Notes: generated by a model from the sequence alone, not told the origin. Numbered from the stretch's first letter, positions 43,627-53,019 are shown. The stretch is DNA of 64,000 nucleotides from Marinomonas posidonica_A (GCF_043643765.1 NZ_JBHZSP010000014.1:1-64000), one strand, 5' to 3'. Made by a program: numbers and translations.

Positions 43627-43648
43627 GATTTTAAACGTCTTTAAAATC
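43627..43648. repeat. Perfect 9 bp inverted repeat with CGTC loop
   Basis: GATTTTAAA (43627-43635), CGTC, TTTAAAATC (43640-43648). It is upstream of the PAS chemoreceptor and not followed by a T-run. Operator or RNA hairpin; unassigned. Confidence 0.4.
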
Positions 43649-43893
43649 AATCAGTTAAAAAAACAAACTCTACTTTCTTTTTACACATTGAAGGCCTATA
43701 AATACAGTTAGATACGCATCGTTTCAGATTATTACCTTTCTAAAACGTGAAGCTTGTATTCAAACTATTTTAAACACACTATAGTTTTGAAAACCGTGTA
43801 GGAATAGACTTACAAATATGTAGTCACTTTCTAACGTTAATCCAGGCTAGATCAGATGTTTGCCAGACCAGAGACTAGATAGGGAATGTAATT

Positions 43894-45207
43894 ATGTTTT
43901 TCAACAAAGCCAACAAAAGCACCCCACAGACACATGAGAAACCATTGTCTGACAATGCGGCTTTCCTTAAAGCCATGAACAAATTTTGTGCCACCATTAG
44001 TTTTTTACCTGATGGCACCATCATCGAAGCTAATACGCACTTTCTAAATGCTGTCGGCTATACTCTCGATGAGGTGAAAGGACAAAAACACGTTATGTTC
44101 TGCCCTAGCGAAGTCGCAAACAGTGCTGAGTACAAAAACTTCTGGCCTCAACTAGCAGCAGGGAGTTGTCAGCAGGGAACTTTCTTACGTAAGAAGAAAA
44201 ATGGCGAAGACCTATGGATTGAAGCCACTTATTTCCCGATTGAACAAGACGGAAAAATAGTCAAAGTGGTTAAAATTGCTTCGGACATTACGGCAGCAAA
44301 ACACCTCGCCGATAGCCATAAAGCCGTTTATGATGCCATTGACCGATCTAGTGCAACGATTGAGTTTCACCCGGATGGCACCATCATCACTGCCAATGAT
44401 AACTTCCTAAAAACCATGGGGTTTAGCTCAGTACAAGAAATCATTGGTACGCACCACAGAAAGTTTTGTAAGGACGAGTTTTACCAACAAAACCCACGTT
44501 TCTGGGAAGAACTTGCCAATGGCGACTTCAAATCAGGTCGGTTTGAACGCGTCAACAAGCAAGGCGACACCATCTGGTTAGAAGCCACCTACAACCCAAT
44601 CTACGATGACAATGGCAAAGTCGCCAAGGTCTTAAAAGTCGCCGCCAATATTACTGAACGAGTCACCGAACAATTGGCCATTCAACACGCTGCCGAAGTC
44701 GCTCACTCAACGTCGGTTGAAACAGCACAAGTCTCTGAAAACGGCGCGAAGATTTTGCGCAACACAGTGGAAGCGTCAAATCAGATCGTTACCGATATTG
44801 AGGCTTCCACCGAGCTGATTGAAAGCTTAAATCAGCAATCTGAAAACATTGCTAAGATTGTCACCACCATTGGCTCCATTGCCGATCAAACTAACTTATT
44901 GGCGTTGAACGCAGCCATTGAAGCGGCACGGGCAGGAGAACATGGTCGTGGTTTTGCTGTCGTAGCCGATGAAGTTCGAACCCTTGCAGCACGAACCAGT
45001 ACCTCAACGGTCGAAATCGAAAATATGGTGGCTCAAAACAGCGATCTAACTCGCCAAGCCAAAGCCAGTATGAGTAAAGTCAGTGAGCGCTCTGGTGAAA
45101 GTGCGCAATTGATCGAAGAAGCGTCGGGCATCATCCAAGAGATTCTAACCGGGGCAGAACACGTTGCAAATACAGTGAACAAATTGCTTCACGAAAATAA
45201 TAACTAA
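43894..45207 (+). CDS. PAS-PAS methyl-accepting protein (BdlA-like)
   Basis: Soluble receptor of 437 residues with two repeated PAS domains, about 27-140 and 149-265. Each has the same FxPDGTI-ANxxFL start and a LWIEATYxPI core, so they arose by duplication. The signalling hairpin NLLALNAAIEAARAGEHGRGFAVVADEVR is near 330. No membrane span, HAMP or terminal receptor pentapeptide is visible. The layout and length match BdlA, which links redox or energy cues and c-di-GMP to biofilm dispersal, and Aer-2-like proteins. The ligand (heme or FAD) cannot be read from sequence. Confidence 0.88.
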   Translation: MFFNKANKSTPQTHEKPLSDNAAFLKAMNKFCATISFLPDGTIIEANTHFLNAVGYTLDEVKGQKHVMFCPSEVANSAEYKNFWPQLAAGSCQQGTFLRKKKNGEDLWIEATYFPIEQDGKIVKVVKIASDITAAKHLADSHKAVYDAIDRSSATIEFHPDGTIITANDNFLKTMGFSSVQEIIGTHHRKFCKDEFYQQNPRFWEELANGDFKSGRFERVNKQGDTIWLEATYNPIYDDNGKVAKVLKVAANITERVTEQLAIQHAAEVAHSTSVETAQVSENGAKILRNTVEASNQIVTDIEASTELIESLNQQSENIAKIVTTIGSIADQTNLLALNAAIEAARAGEHGRGFAVVADEVRTLAARTSTSTVEIENMVAQNSDLTRQAKASMSKVSERSGESAQLIEEASGIIQEILTGAEHVANTVNKLLHENNN

Positions 45208-45232
45208 GCCTTATTACCTTTCTTACAAGCAT

Positions 45233-45262
45233 AAAAAAACGCGCCTTCAGGGCGCGTTTTTT
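45233..45262. terminator. Bidirectional terminator between the PAS receptor and ligB
   Basis: AAAACGCGCC and GGCGCGTTTT form a strong stem with loop TTCAG, with A-run before and T-run after. It stops the convergent genes on both strands. Confidence 0.95.
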
Positions 45263-45279
45263 GTCATCATAAGTCAGTG

Positions 45280-46128
45280 TTACTTGGGCATTTCATGCTC
45301 AAGTAGCAGCAAGCCTGCTCCAGTATTGGAAATCGGTGCATGATAATTACGATGCAACTCCGTTACCTTGCCTCGCAATACACCACGCATGGCAATCCAC
45401 ATATTGAGCTCAACCGTTTGCGCGCCACCGATCTTTACCAAATCAAGATTAGAGTAGGTCGTAAGCTCTTCAGGACTATCGACAAGCTTGTCCATACACT
45501 CAAGGTCAAACTGTCTGTTTAATGTACCAGCCGCCTCGCCATCTAATTGATGTGATAAGCCGCCGGTGCCAAAAATGGCGACGGTCATATCCGAATCAAA
45601 AGATTCAATGGCCTTACCAATCGCTTGACCTAAAGCATAACAACGCTTCGGTTGTGGCATTGGGTGCTGCTCACAGTTAATACAAACCGGAATCACTTTT
45701 ACGTGACCATATTCATTGCCTGGCCACATCAAACTCAGTGGCACCGTTAAACCATGATCCACCTTCATTTCTTGGCAAATGGTCATATCAAAACCGTCTT
45801 CCACTAAACTGTTGGCAATATGCCAAGACAGCTCCGACTCGCCAGTTACAGGAGGGATGGTTGCAATGCCCCAACCTTCATCTGAATTGTGATATTCGTC
45901 CGCCACACCAATGGCAAAGGTCGGCTTTTTGTCGATGAAAAACTCCAAACCATGATCGTTATAAAAAAGTACGATCACATCCGGCTTTTTCTCATTTAGC
46001 CATTTACGCACAGGTGGATAACCATCAAAGAAAGGCTTCCAATAAGGGGTTTCTTCTGCCTTGTTTGCCATCGCATTGGCAATCGCAGGAATATGGGACG
46101 TTGTTACTGCACCAATAATATTCGCCAT
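45280..46128 (-). CDS. ligB: Protocatechuate 4,5-dioxygenase beta subunit LigB
   Basis: Catalytic subunit of the extradiol dioxygenase that opens protocatechuate between C4 and C5; 282 residues. Iron ligands and acid-base residues are visible: His12 in TTSHIPAIANAM, His in FYNDHGLEFF near 60, and the later VIFGTGGLSHQLDGEAAG near 190 with its conserved His. The start overlaps the ligA stop by one base. Last gene of the operon. Confidence 0.95.
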   Translation of the reverse strand: MANIIGAVTTSHIPAIANAMANKAEETPYWKPFFDGYPPVRKWLNEKKPDVIVLFYNDHGLEFFIDKKPTFAIGVADEYHNSDEGWGIATIPPVTGESELSWHIANSLVEDGFDMTICQEMKVDHGLTVPLSLMWPGNEYGHVKVIPVCINCEQHPMPQPKRCYALGQAIGKAIESFDSDMTVAIFGTGGLSHQLDGEAAGTLNRQFDLECMDKLVDSPEELTTYSNLDLVKIGGAQTVELNMWIAMRGVLRGKVTELHRNYHAPISNTGAGLLLLEHEMPK

Positions 46129-46493
46129 TATGCTTCTCCTGAGCCACGTTTCACTAACATGGCTTTGAATTCTTCAAGACTCATACCCGTTTGAATGGCG
46201 CCAATGTCTTGCATGTTTAGTTTTAGCAGACCCGCAAACTTAGCCACATAATAAATACTGCCACCTTGTTGCAAGAGTCCAATGATGTCTCGCTCATGAA
46301 TGGCCTTAATCTGCGCTTCAGTTAAACCAAATTTGGCACAATAAGCGTCTGGGTCTTTGTTAAACTCATCACGAGCCGCTTGCTCATTGAAAGAGAAGCA
46401 CATTTTATTCAGCCCATAGCCTTTCTTTGCCATCTTGCCATCAAACAGGTAAGTGCCTGGTACAGGTTGAGTCGGATCATTTGCTGTCATCAT
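46128..46493 (-). CDS. ligA: Protocatechuate 4,5-dioxygenase alpha subunit LigA
   Basis: Small helical subunit of 121 residues that caps the LigB active site. Family marks are GTYLFDG near residue 14, GYGLNKMCFSFNEQAARDEF and KFGLTEAQIKAIHERDIIGLLQQGG. Coupled to ligB by overlapping stop and start. Together LigA and LigB give the alpha2beta2 enzyme. Confidence 0.95.
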   Translation of the reverse strand: MMTANDPTQPVPGTYLFDGKMAKKGYGLNKMCFSFNEQAARDEFNKDPDAYCAKFGLTEAQIKAIHERDIIGLLQQGGSIYYVAKFAGLLKLNMQDIGAIQTGMSLEEFKAMLVKRGSGEA

Positions 46494-46535
46494 TCACACC
46501 TTTTTATTTTGTTTTTCTGCCACCTGAGTAACCGA

Positions 46536-47408
46536 TTATGACCAGTAAAGACGCATTGGATTATCCACCAGCAAGGCTTGCTGTAGCTTTGACGTCGTTG
46601 CAATGTGAGGAATCACATCCACAAGATGACCATCATTTGGCGCTTCAACTTTCATATTTGGATGCGGCCAATCCGTCCCCCACAATACACGATCAGAAAA
46701 CTTCTCAACTAGGGTGCGAGCAAACGGGTAAACATCAGAATAATCCGGCGCATGCTGTGTTAAGCGTTCAGGACAGCTTACCTTACACCAGACATTATCG
46801 TTGTCCGCCATGAAGTTCACAAAGCGTTGAAAATCCGGATGATCAACACCGTTGGCAACGTTAGGGGTGCCCATGTGATCCACAACAATCGTCGTATTTA
46901 ACTCTTTCAAGAAAGGAATAAGATCTTCTAGATCCGCCGCTTCAAAATACACCACAATATGCCAACCAAAAGGGCGAATTTTATCAGCGATAGAGAAAAA
47001 CACTTCTCTTGGTGTGCTATCAACAAGGCGCTTTACAAAGTTAAAGCGCACACCGCGAATCCCCGCAGCATGCATTTTCTCAAGCTCTTCATGAGTAATG
47101 GAATCATCCACAAACGCCACCCCACGAGCCAGATCGCCAGCGCTTTCTAGTGCATCAATCAGGGCCGAGTTATCCGTACTGTGGCAAGAAGCCTGCACGA
47201 TAACGTTACGAGAAAAACCTAAGTGATCACGTAAGGCAAACAATTGCTCTTTTGAAGCATCACAAGGGGTATATTTACGCTTTGGGTGATACGGAAACTT
47301 ATCCGCAGGACCGAATACGTGACAGTGTGCATCGACCGCGCCCTCAGGTGCTTGGAAGGACGGCTTCGCTGGGTTAGGATGAAAAGGTATATAAGTTTTG
47401 TCCATCAT
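46536..47408 (-). CDS. ligI: 2-Pyrone-4,6-dicarboxylate hydrolase LigI
   Basis: Amidohydrolase of 290 residues that opens 2-pyrone-4,6-dicarboxylate to oxalomesaconate. Visible are AVDAHCHVFGPADKFPYHPKRKYTP near residue 25 (metal-type His motif, mostly metal-free in known LigI), IVQASCHSTDNS near 70, VDHMGTPN near 180 and LWGTDWPHPNM near 248 with the catalytic Asp. It lies between ligU and ligA. The first two codons are both ATG. Confidence 0.95.
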   Translation of the reverse strand: MMDKTYIPFHPNPAKPSFQAPEGAVDAHCHVFGPADKFPYHPKRKYTPCDASKEQLFALRDHLGFSRNVIVQASCHSTDNSALIDALESAGDLARGVAFVDDSITHEELEKMHAAGIRGVRFNFVKRLVDSTPREVFFSIADKIRPFGWHIVVYFEAADLEDLIPFLKELNTTIVVDHMGTPNVANGVDHPDFQRFVNFMADNDNVWCKVSCPERLTQHAPDYSDVYPFARTLVEKFSDRVLWGTDWPHPNMKVEAPNDGHLVDVIPHIATTSKLQQALLVDNPMRLYWS

Positions 47409-47447
47409 AATCGAATGCCTTATTTATCATTGTTTTAATCAATCGAT

Positions 47448-48518
47448 TCACAAACCGTTGGCATGAGCAAAGACCTGCCCATCAAACAGCTTTCTAGCAG
47501 TACGTAGAATCGCCGCACTGTCTAACTGACCTAGTGAATCTTTGTCTAATATAACGGTCATGGCACCAATCGGATGCTCAACATCCAGTGACATGCGTTC
47601 ACCATTGGTATAATGTGCCAACTCATGAGCAGGCGAGCCTTCTAAAATGGCCGCGGTGGCCACACTAACCGCACCAAGCACCCCAATCGAAGCATGACAG
47701 CGGTGAGGAATAAAGGTACGTGTCGAAATCGCCCCACCTTCAGTAGGCTCACTAACCATTGACATCTTTGGTACAGATTTGGTCGTTACATCGCCCAAAT
47801 TCATCATGGGACCAACCTGTAAACGAATTGATTCCAACTTTGCTTTTAGCGTCTCATTGGCTTCCAATTCTTCTCTTGTTTCAGTGCCACTAATGCCCAT
47901 ATCGGCTGCTTTCAACACCACCACAGGCATGCCATTATCGATACATGTAACAGGAACACCGTCAATCACATCGACCACATTACCAGTGGGCAACAAGGCG
48001 CCACAAGTCGAGCCAGCGGTATCCTGAAAGACAATCGGCACTGGGGCAGAACAGCCAGGTACGCCATCAATTCGAGCATCACCTTCATACTGTACTTCCC
48101 CGTTTTTAACCGACACTCGAGCAACGGCAATCTGCTGGGTATTTTCCATGAAAATACGCACGGAGGTTTCCCCTTCAGACGCGTCAACTAAGCCTCTTTC
48201 GATCGCAAAAGGACCAACACCTGCTAAGATGTTGCCGCAATTCTGCGCATCTGTGACCACCGCCTGATCGACAAATACTTGCAGAAATAAATACTCTACG
48301 TCCGCATCTTCTCGGCTGGCTTTTTTGACGATCGCCACTTTTGATGCCAATGGATCAGCACCGCCAATACCATCGATCTGACGTTCATCTGGTGAGCCCA
48401 TAATACGCAGCAACAAAGCATCACGTTCTGCCACGTCAGAAGGCAAATCTCCCGCCAGGAAATAAGCGCCTTTAGACGTGCCACCACGCATCCACATGCA
48501 AGCAATGCCGTTAGACAT
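47448..48518 (-). CDS. ligU: 4-Oxalomesaconate tautomerase LigU (PrpF family)
   Basis: Isomerase of 356 residues of the PrpF fold. It has MWMRGGTSKGAYFL at residue 8 with the loop typical of PrpF/GalD, DGIGGADPLASKVAIV near 50, QNCGNILAGVGPFAIE near 97, and PHRCHASIGVLGAVSVATA near 275. It shifts the double bond of oxalomesaconate between the forms used by LigI and LigJ. Its start overlaps the ligK end by 8 bp. Choice of LigU rather than propionate PrpF rests on the operon. Confidence 0.92.
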   Translation of the reverse strand: MSNGIACMWMRGGTSKGAYFLAGDLPSDVAERDALLLRIMGSPDERQIDGIGGADPLASKVAIVKKASREDADVEYLFLQVFVDQAVVTDAQNCGNILAGVGPFAIERGLVDASEGETSVRIFMENTQQIAVARVSVKNGEVQYEGDARIDGVPGCSAPVPIVFQDTAGSTCGALLPTGNVVDVIDGVPVTCIDNGMPVVVLKAADMGISGTETREELEANETLKAKLESIRLQVGPMMNLGDVTTKSVPKMSMVSEPTEGGAISTRTFIPHRCHASIGVLGAVSVATAAILEGSPAHELAHYTNGERMSLDVEHPIGAMTVILDKDSLGQLDSAAILRTARKLFDGQVFAHANGL

Positions 48519-49188
48519 ACTTCAACCCTTTCTCTTTCAAACGTGGGCGCATGTTGTAAATATCTAGGCCCAACTCACCATTGGCCATACGCACTCTTTT
48601 GGCTTCTTCATTCGCCATACGAGCCCGTGCTAACTCTAATACTTCCGCGGCTTTTTCACGACGTACAACGACCACACCGTCGTCATCTGCGACTATCACA
48701 TCACCAGCATGAACCGTTTCATCTGCACAGACGATTGACACATTGACAGAACCAACGGTTTCTTTGATCGTACCTTCCGAAAAGATCGCTTTGGACCACA
48801 CAGGGAAATCCATCTGACGTAGATCACGAGTATCACGAACGCCACCATCAATCACCAAACCGACGACCCCACGTGCTTGCGCCGACGTGGCCAACAAATC
48901 ACCAAAGAAACCATGGTTAGAAGGTGACGTTGGCGCAAACACCATCACATCTCCCGCCTGACATTGCTCAATGGCCACGTGCATCATCCAATTATCACCG
49001 GCTGCACCAGAGATGGTCACAGCTGATCCAGCAATGGTCTTATCCATTTGAATTGGACGCATGTAATGCGCCAATAACCCCACACGGCCTTGCGACTCAT
49101 GGATGGTTGCCACACCACATTCCGCTAAGCCATCAATAACAGATTGATCTGCACGCTCGATATGTTGAACTACGATATTTTCTCGCAT
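48511..49188 (-). CDS. ligK: 4-Carboxy-4-hydroxy-2-oxoadipate aldolase LigK
   Basis: Class II aldolase of 225 residues, RraA-like fold, cleaving the last pathway intermediate to pyruvate and oxaloacetate. Conserved GVVGLVIDGGVRDTRDLRQMDFPVWSKA near residue 108 holds the Arg-Asp active-site pair, and VIVADDDGVVVVRRE near 165 is typical. It follows ligJ by 10 bp behind GGGGAAGAGG and overlaps ligU by 8 bp. Confidence 0.94.
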   Translation of the reverse strand: MRENIVVQHIERADQSVIDGLAECGVATIHESQGRVGLLAHYMRPIQMDKTIAGSAVTISGAAGDNWMMHVAIEQCQAGDVMVFAPTSPSNHGFFGDLLATSAQARGVVGLVIDGGVRDTRDLRQMDFPVWSKAIFSEGTIKETVGSVNVSIVCADETVHAGDVIVADDDGVVVVRREKAAEVLELARARMANEEAKRVRMANGELGLDIYNMRPRLKEKGLKYV

Positions 49189-49198
49189 CCTCTTCCCC

Positions 49199-50206
49199 TT
49201 ATACTTTCAGACGACTGAACACGCGACGCGCATTGCCTTCGAAAATTTCTTGTTTTTGTTCCGCGCTGAGCACCGTATTGTTATCAATATAGCGCTTAGT
49301 ATCGTCAAAGTAGTGACCCGTTTCTGGGTCAACACCACGAACCGCGCCAATCATCTCTGAAGCAAACAGGATATTTTTCGTCGGAATAATGTCTAACAAT
49401 AAGTCAATGCCACGTTGGTGATACACACAAGTATCAAAGTAAACGTTATTCAAAACACGCTCCGCCAGATCAAATCCTTGGTCTTGTGCCAAGCCACGGA
49501 AACGTCCCCAATGGTAAGGCACAGCGCCACCACCGTGAGGAATAATAATCTTTAATTCAGGGAAGTCTTTGAACACATCCGACATCATTAGCTGCTGGAA
49601 GCCTGTGGTGTCTGCCCCTAAGTAATGGGAACCTGTAGTGTGGAAGCAATCATTACAAGCAGCGGATACGTGAATCATGGCCGGAATGTCATATTCACAC
49701 ATTTTTTCGTAAATAGGATAGAAAGAACGATCGGCCAGTGACGCGTCTTGCCAGAAACCACCGCTTGGATCTGGGTTTAAGTTAATGCCAATAAAGCCCA
49801 TTTGCTCGACGGTTCGCACAATTTCAGCGACAGACTTAGCAGGATCGACACCTGGAGATTGTGGTAACTGCGCAACAGGGGCAAAGTTTTCAGGAAACAA
49901 GTCACACACTCGACGGATCAAGTCGTTCTGGTGTTCCGTCCAATATTGGCTGGTGTATTCATTACCAATATGATGCCCCATCCAACTAGCACGAGGAGAA
50001 AAGATGGTCAGATCTGTGCCACGCTCTTGCTGTAATCTCAGTTGATTATTGACAATACTATCGCGGATTTCATCATCTGATACGACTACCTTGCCTTTTT
50101 CACCGACAAAGGCGGGATCTTTCGCAACTTGATCTTTTTGTTTATCTCGGTATTCCCCAACACCGGGTGGGGTAGTCGTGTAGTGGCCGTGGCAATCTAT
50201 AATCAT
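49199..50206 (-). CDS. ligJ: 4-Oxalomesaconate hydratase LigJ
   Basis: Amidohydrolase-superfamily hydratase of 335 residues with Zn motif MIIDCHGHYTT at the start, HVSAACNDCFHTTGSHYLGADTTGFQQLM near 185 and IIPHGGGAVPYHWGR near 225. It adds water to 4-oxalomesaconate. First gene of the minus-strand ligJ-K-U-I-A-B operon. ATG 50206 has GAGAG upstream; the frame opens 36 bases earlier at 50242 without support. Confidence 0.93.
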   Translation of the reverse strand: MIIDCHGHYTTTPPGVGEYRDKQKDQVAKDPAFVGEKGKVVVSDDEIRDSIVNNQLRLQQERGTDLTIFSPRASWMGHHIGNEYTSQYWTEHQNDLIRRVCDLFPENFAPVAQLPQSPGVDPAKSVAEIVRTVEQMGFIGINLNPDPSGGFWQDASLADRSFYPIYEKMCEYDIPAMIHVSAACNDCFHTTGSHYLGADTTGFQQLMMSDVFKDFPELKIIIPHGGGAVPYHWGRFRGLAQDQGFDLAERVLNNVYFDTCVYHQRGIDLLLDIIPTKNILFASEMIGAVRGVDPETGHYFDDTKRYIDNNTVLSAEQKQEIFEGNARRVFSRLKV

Positions 50207-50269
50207 GTTACAACTCTCTATTCTTATTAAAGTAACAAACAAACTGAAATGGACTGACGTAATAAACGC

Positions 50270-50338
50270 GCTATTTCATTTTTTGATTTGTTTGAGAGTA
50301 TTGATTTGCGAACGGAATTTGGCTATTTCATTTTAGCC
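50270..50338. promoter_or_regulatory. Repeats in the ligJ promoter region
   Basis: GCTATTTCATTTT occurs at 50270-50282 and 50322-50334, 52 bp (five helical turns) apart. The second copy is inside GGCTA-8 bases-TAGCC (50321-50338). They lie 64-130 bp before ligJ and may bind the pathway regulator on one face of the DNA. Confidence 0.45.
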
Positions 50339-50390
50339 GAAAGGGTATTGCATTTTGAGATAGCTGTTTTGAACTCTTTAAATGACAGAC

Positions 50391-50417
50391 ATAAAAAAGC
50401 CGCATTACGCGGCTCTT
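50391..50417 (-). terminator. Intrinsic terminator of the second peroxiredoxin
   Basis: On the minus strand AGCCGC, loop GTAAT, GCGGCT, then TTTTTATG. It follows the peroxiredoxin stop by about 20 bp. Confidence 0.9.
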
Positions 50418-50436
50418 AAAATCGTTCAAAGCAAGA

Positions 50437-50916
50437 TTACAACTGGCTTAACACATATTCTGCCGAACTCACCTTGTACTCACCTGGCTCATCAAGCCAT
50501 AACTCATGTACGATTCCATTGCGGACAAGCATGGCATAACGACGACTACGGACACCCATTTTCGCCGCGGAAATATCCAATTCCAAGCCCATAGAACAAG
50601 TAAATTCAGCTAACCCATCAGAGGCCATGATGAGGTTGTCAGCATTATTCGCTAATCCCCAAGCATGCATCACAAAGACATCATTAACAGACAAGCACAC
50701 AATGTCGTCTATGCCCTTTTCTTTCAAAGCATCGAAATGGACCACGAAACCAGGTAAGTGACTGCTACTACACGTTGGCGTAAACGCCCCCGGAACAGCA
50801 AACATAAGCACAGTTTTATCTTGAAAAAATTCGGTTACATCGATGGTCTCAGGACCCTCTTCTCCCATTACCTGAAATGAGCCATATGGCAGCATATCAC
50901 CAACAAGAATCGACAT
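50437..50916 (-). CDS. Peroxiredoxin, Prx5-like (short form)
   Basis: Thiol peroxidase of 159 residues. The peroxidatic Cys is in PGAFTPTCSSSHLPGF near residue 50, followed by CLSVNDVFVMHAWG near 80 and the active-site Arg in MGVRSRRYAM near 125. It is the usual length for bacterial Prx5 without a fused domain. It shares family with the 174-residue copy at 10201 but differs in the C-terminal half. It stands between the HBM chemoreceptor and ligJ, all on the minus strand, with its own terminator. Confidence 0.9.
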   Translation of the reverse strand: MSILVGDMLPYGSFQVMGEEGPETIDVTEFFQDKTVLMFAVPGAFTPTCSSSHLPGFVVHFDALKEKGIDDIVCLSVNDVFVMHAWGLANNADNLIMASDGLAEFTCSMGLELDISAAKMGVRSRRYAMLVRNGIVHELWLDEPGEYKVSSAEYVLSQL

Positions 50917-50977
50917 TCTATTTATCTCCAGAGAATAAGGTTGCGCTATATTAACGCAACCCTCTGATAAAAAACCA

Positions 50978-52954
50978 TCAAACTATCTTAAATTGACTGA
51001 GCAATTCTTTTTGACGAGACGCTAGGCTGGCGAGGCCTTCACTATCACGGGCACTCTTATCCGCGCCCGACGCGGCTTCTTCAGACATGTTTGAAATTTC
51101 AATGACATTATCACTGATTTCATGCGCGACCGCTGATTGCTGCTCAGCTGCCGTGGCAATTTGCGTACTCAAATCTCGAATGTCAGCCATATTATTTTGC
51201 AGCTCAGATAAGGAGGTTCCAACAGAACGCGCTTCGCCAACACTGGAAGTCGCACTTTGTCGGCTTTCTTCCATACTACCAACAGCTTTCTTCACACCTT
51301 GTTGCAACTGAGCAATCACACTCTGAATTTCTTCTGTTGAACTGTGTGTACGAGTCGCTAATGTTCGAACTTCATCGGCCACCACGGCAAAGCCTCGACC
51401 TTGCTCGCCAGCACGTGCCGCTTCAATCGCAGCGTTCAGAGCCAATAAGTTCGTTTGCTCAGCGATGTCTTGAATCACATCCAAAATACTATCAATGTTT
51501 TTAGAGTATTCGTTCAGCTGGTTAACCACGCTGGTTGATTCTTCAATTTGCGCTAACAAATCTTCAATCTTCGCAATATTAGCGTCCATCTGGGTACGAT
51601 TTTGACCCGCTCTTTGATCAACAGATTGAATTTGATGCAAGATAAATTCAGAACTCTTCGCCACCTGCTCAACCGTTGATGCCATCTCAGACATAGACGA
51701 CGCGACTTCTGTTGTGCGCTCATTTTGCGAACTCATGAGACGTTTTGACTCACCTGCGATCTGTACATTAGTAGTCGCTGACGCGGCGACTTCAGTGGAT
51801 GATTGATCAATCTCAGCCATCACTTTTTGCAGTCGCTCAACCAAACCATTTACCCAACCAGACAATTCACCAAATTCGTCTTTGGTTTTGACCTGACTAC
51901 GCTGGGTAAAATCACCTTCTGAAATCAGCCCCAATACTCGCATCACTTCTTTCAGAGGAGAACGAATGCTTCGGCTTACCCATATCGCCACTAAAATGGC
52001 AATCACAATGGACACCACAAACACCACAGAAATCACCAGGCGAGATAAATCCGCTGCACTGCTTGCTTCTTCTTTCGCAATCGAAGCCATTTGATTGGCT
52101 TCGGTCAACAAAAGCTGAACCGATGCATCCACAACTTCCATGCTATCAGACAGCTGTTTCGCCAATCGTTCTGATTCTTGCGTTAAACGGGTATTTTCAA
52201 AATACTTATTGATAACACCATCGTCCGACTGCACACTGGCTTCCACCTCGTCAATCAATCCATTAATGCTGTCATCTTTGAGGTAGGCTTGTTTATCTCT
52301 CAGACTACCAATCACGTTCACCATGTCATCGCGTAAACCTTGCATACTGGTCAAATCACGCAAATCAAAATAGTCATTTACAGACACCTGCAAGCTTTGA
52401 GCTTGGCTGACCATGTAGGAAGCGGCAAACTGAATTTCAGAGGTCTCCCCGCCTTCTTGCAAAAAGCCCAAATCTTCCGCTGCGAAGTTAATCGCGTCTT
52501 TTAAATCCAGTTTTTCATCTGGAATGGCGGCTTGTAACGCCAGCATTCTTTTGTGATTCGAAAAGGCCACATCCGTTAACTGCATAAAGGCATTAACTTC
52601 TTGATCAATCTTCGTCAAGGCATCTTGCATCAAAGGAGAGCCTTGTAGATTATCCGCTAAGCTACTTGAGACTTCTTGATATTGTGTTTTCAAGTCAACA
52701 AATCGCTGCGACAGCACCTCAAGAGACTCTGGCGACTTACTTAATAAATACTGCAATACCGTCGCATTGGACAACGCAAGGTCATCTCTTAGCTTATTGC
52801 TGTTGGTCATAATATTCGACACTTTACCGGTAACCACATTGAGTCGATCTTCCACTTTATTCGTGCCTTCAAGACCCGCTCCAGCAATGGTGAGTAACAA
52901 AACCAACAACACCCCGAAGCCAAGTAAAATCCTCTGAATCACAGATAACGACAT
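50978..52954 (-). CDS. Methyl-accepting chemotaxis protein with long helical sensor (HBM type)
   Basis: Receptor of 658 residues. A membrane span at about 8-28 is followed by a 280-residue, nearly all-helical periplasmic sensor, the size and character of helical bimodular (HBM) domains known from McpS, which binds TCA-cycle acids. A second span (LVISVVFVVSIVIAILVAIWV) near 310, a HAMP domain with LISEGDFTQRSQVKTKDEFGEL, and the signalling hairpin NLLALNAAIEAARAGEQGRGFAVVADEVR near 500 follow. ATG 52954 follows AGAGGG; the frame opens 42 bases earlier. HBM assignment is by length and helicity. Confidence 0.85.
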   Translation of the reverse strand: MSLSVIQRILLGFGVLLVLLLTIAGAGLEGTNKVEDRLNVVTGKVSNIMTNSNKLRDDLALSNATVLQYLLSKSPESLEVLSQRFVDLKTQYQEVSSSLADNLQGSPLMQDALTKIDQEVNAFMQLTDVAFSNHKRMLALQAAIPDEKLDLKDAINFAAEDLGFLQEGGETSEIQFAASYMVSQAQSLQVSVNDYFDLRDLTSMQGLRDDMVNVIGSLRDKQAYLKDDSINGLIDEVEASVQSDDGVINKYFENTRLTQESERLAKQLSDSMEVVDASVQLLLTEANQMASIAKEEASSAADLSRLVISVVFVVSIVIAILVAIWVSRSIRSPLKEVMRVLGLISEGDFTQRSQVKTKDEFGELSGWVNGLVERLQKVMAEIDQSSTEVAASATTNVQIAGESKRLMSSQNERTTEVASSMSEMASTVEQVAKSSEFILHQIQSVDQRAGQNRTQMDANIAKIEDLLAQIEESTSVVNQLNEYSKNIDSILDVIQDIAEQTNLLALNAAIEAARAGEQGRGFAVVADEVRTLATRTHSSTEEIQSVIAQLQQGVKKAVGSMEESRQSATSSVGEARSVGTSLSELQNNMADIRDLSTQIATAAEQQSAVAHEISDNVIEISNMSEEAASGADKSARDSEGLASLASRQKELLSQFKIV

Positions 52955-53019
52955 AAACGCCCTCTTTTTCACACTTTGTATATTTTGAATTCGCAAGCTA
53001 AGGCGAAAACATCATAATT

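Larger units (their letters stand above)
43510..43893. other. Gap between the aldo/keto reductase and the PAS chemoreceptor
   Basis: 384 bp without a gene. It holds the reductase terminator (43522-43542), a perfect 22 bp inverted repeat (43627-43648), and a short palindrome GTTTTGAAAAC (43784-43794) about 100 bp before the receptor. No flagellar sigma-28 promoter was recognised. Confidence 0.55.
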
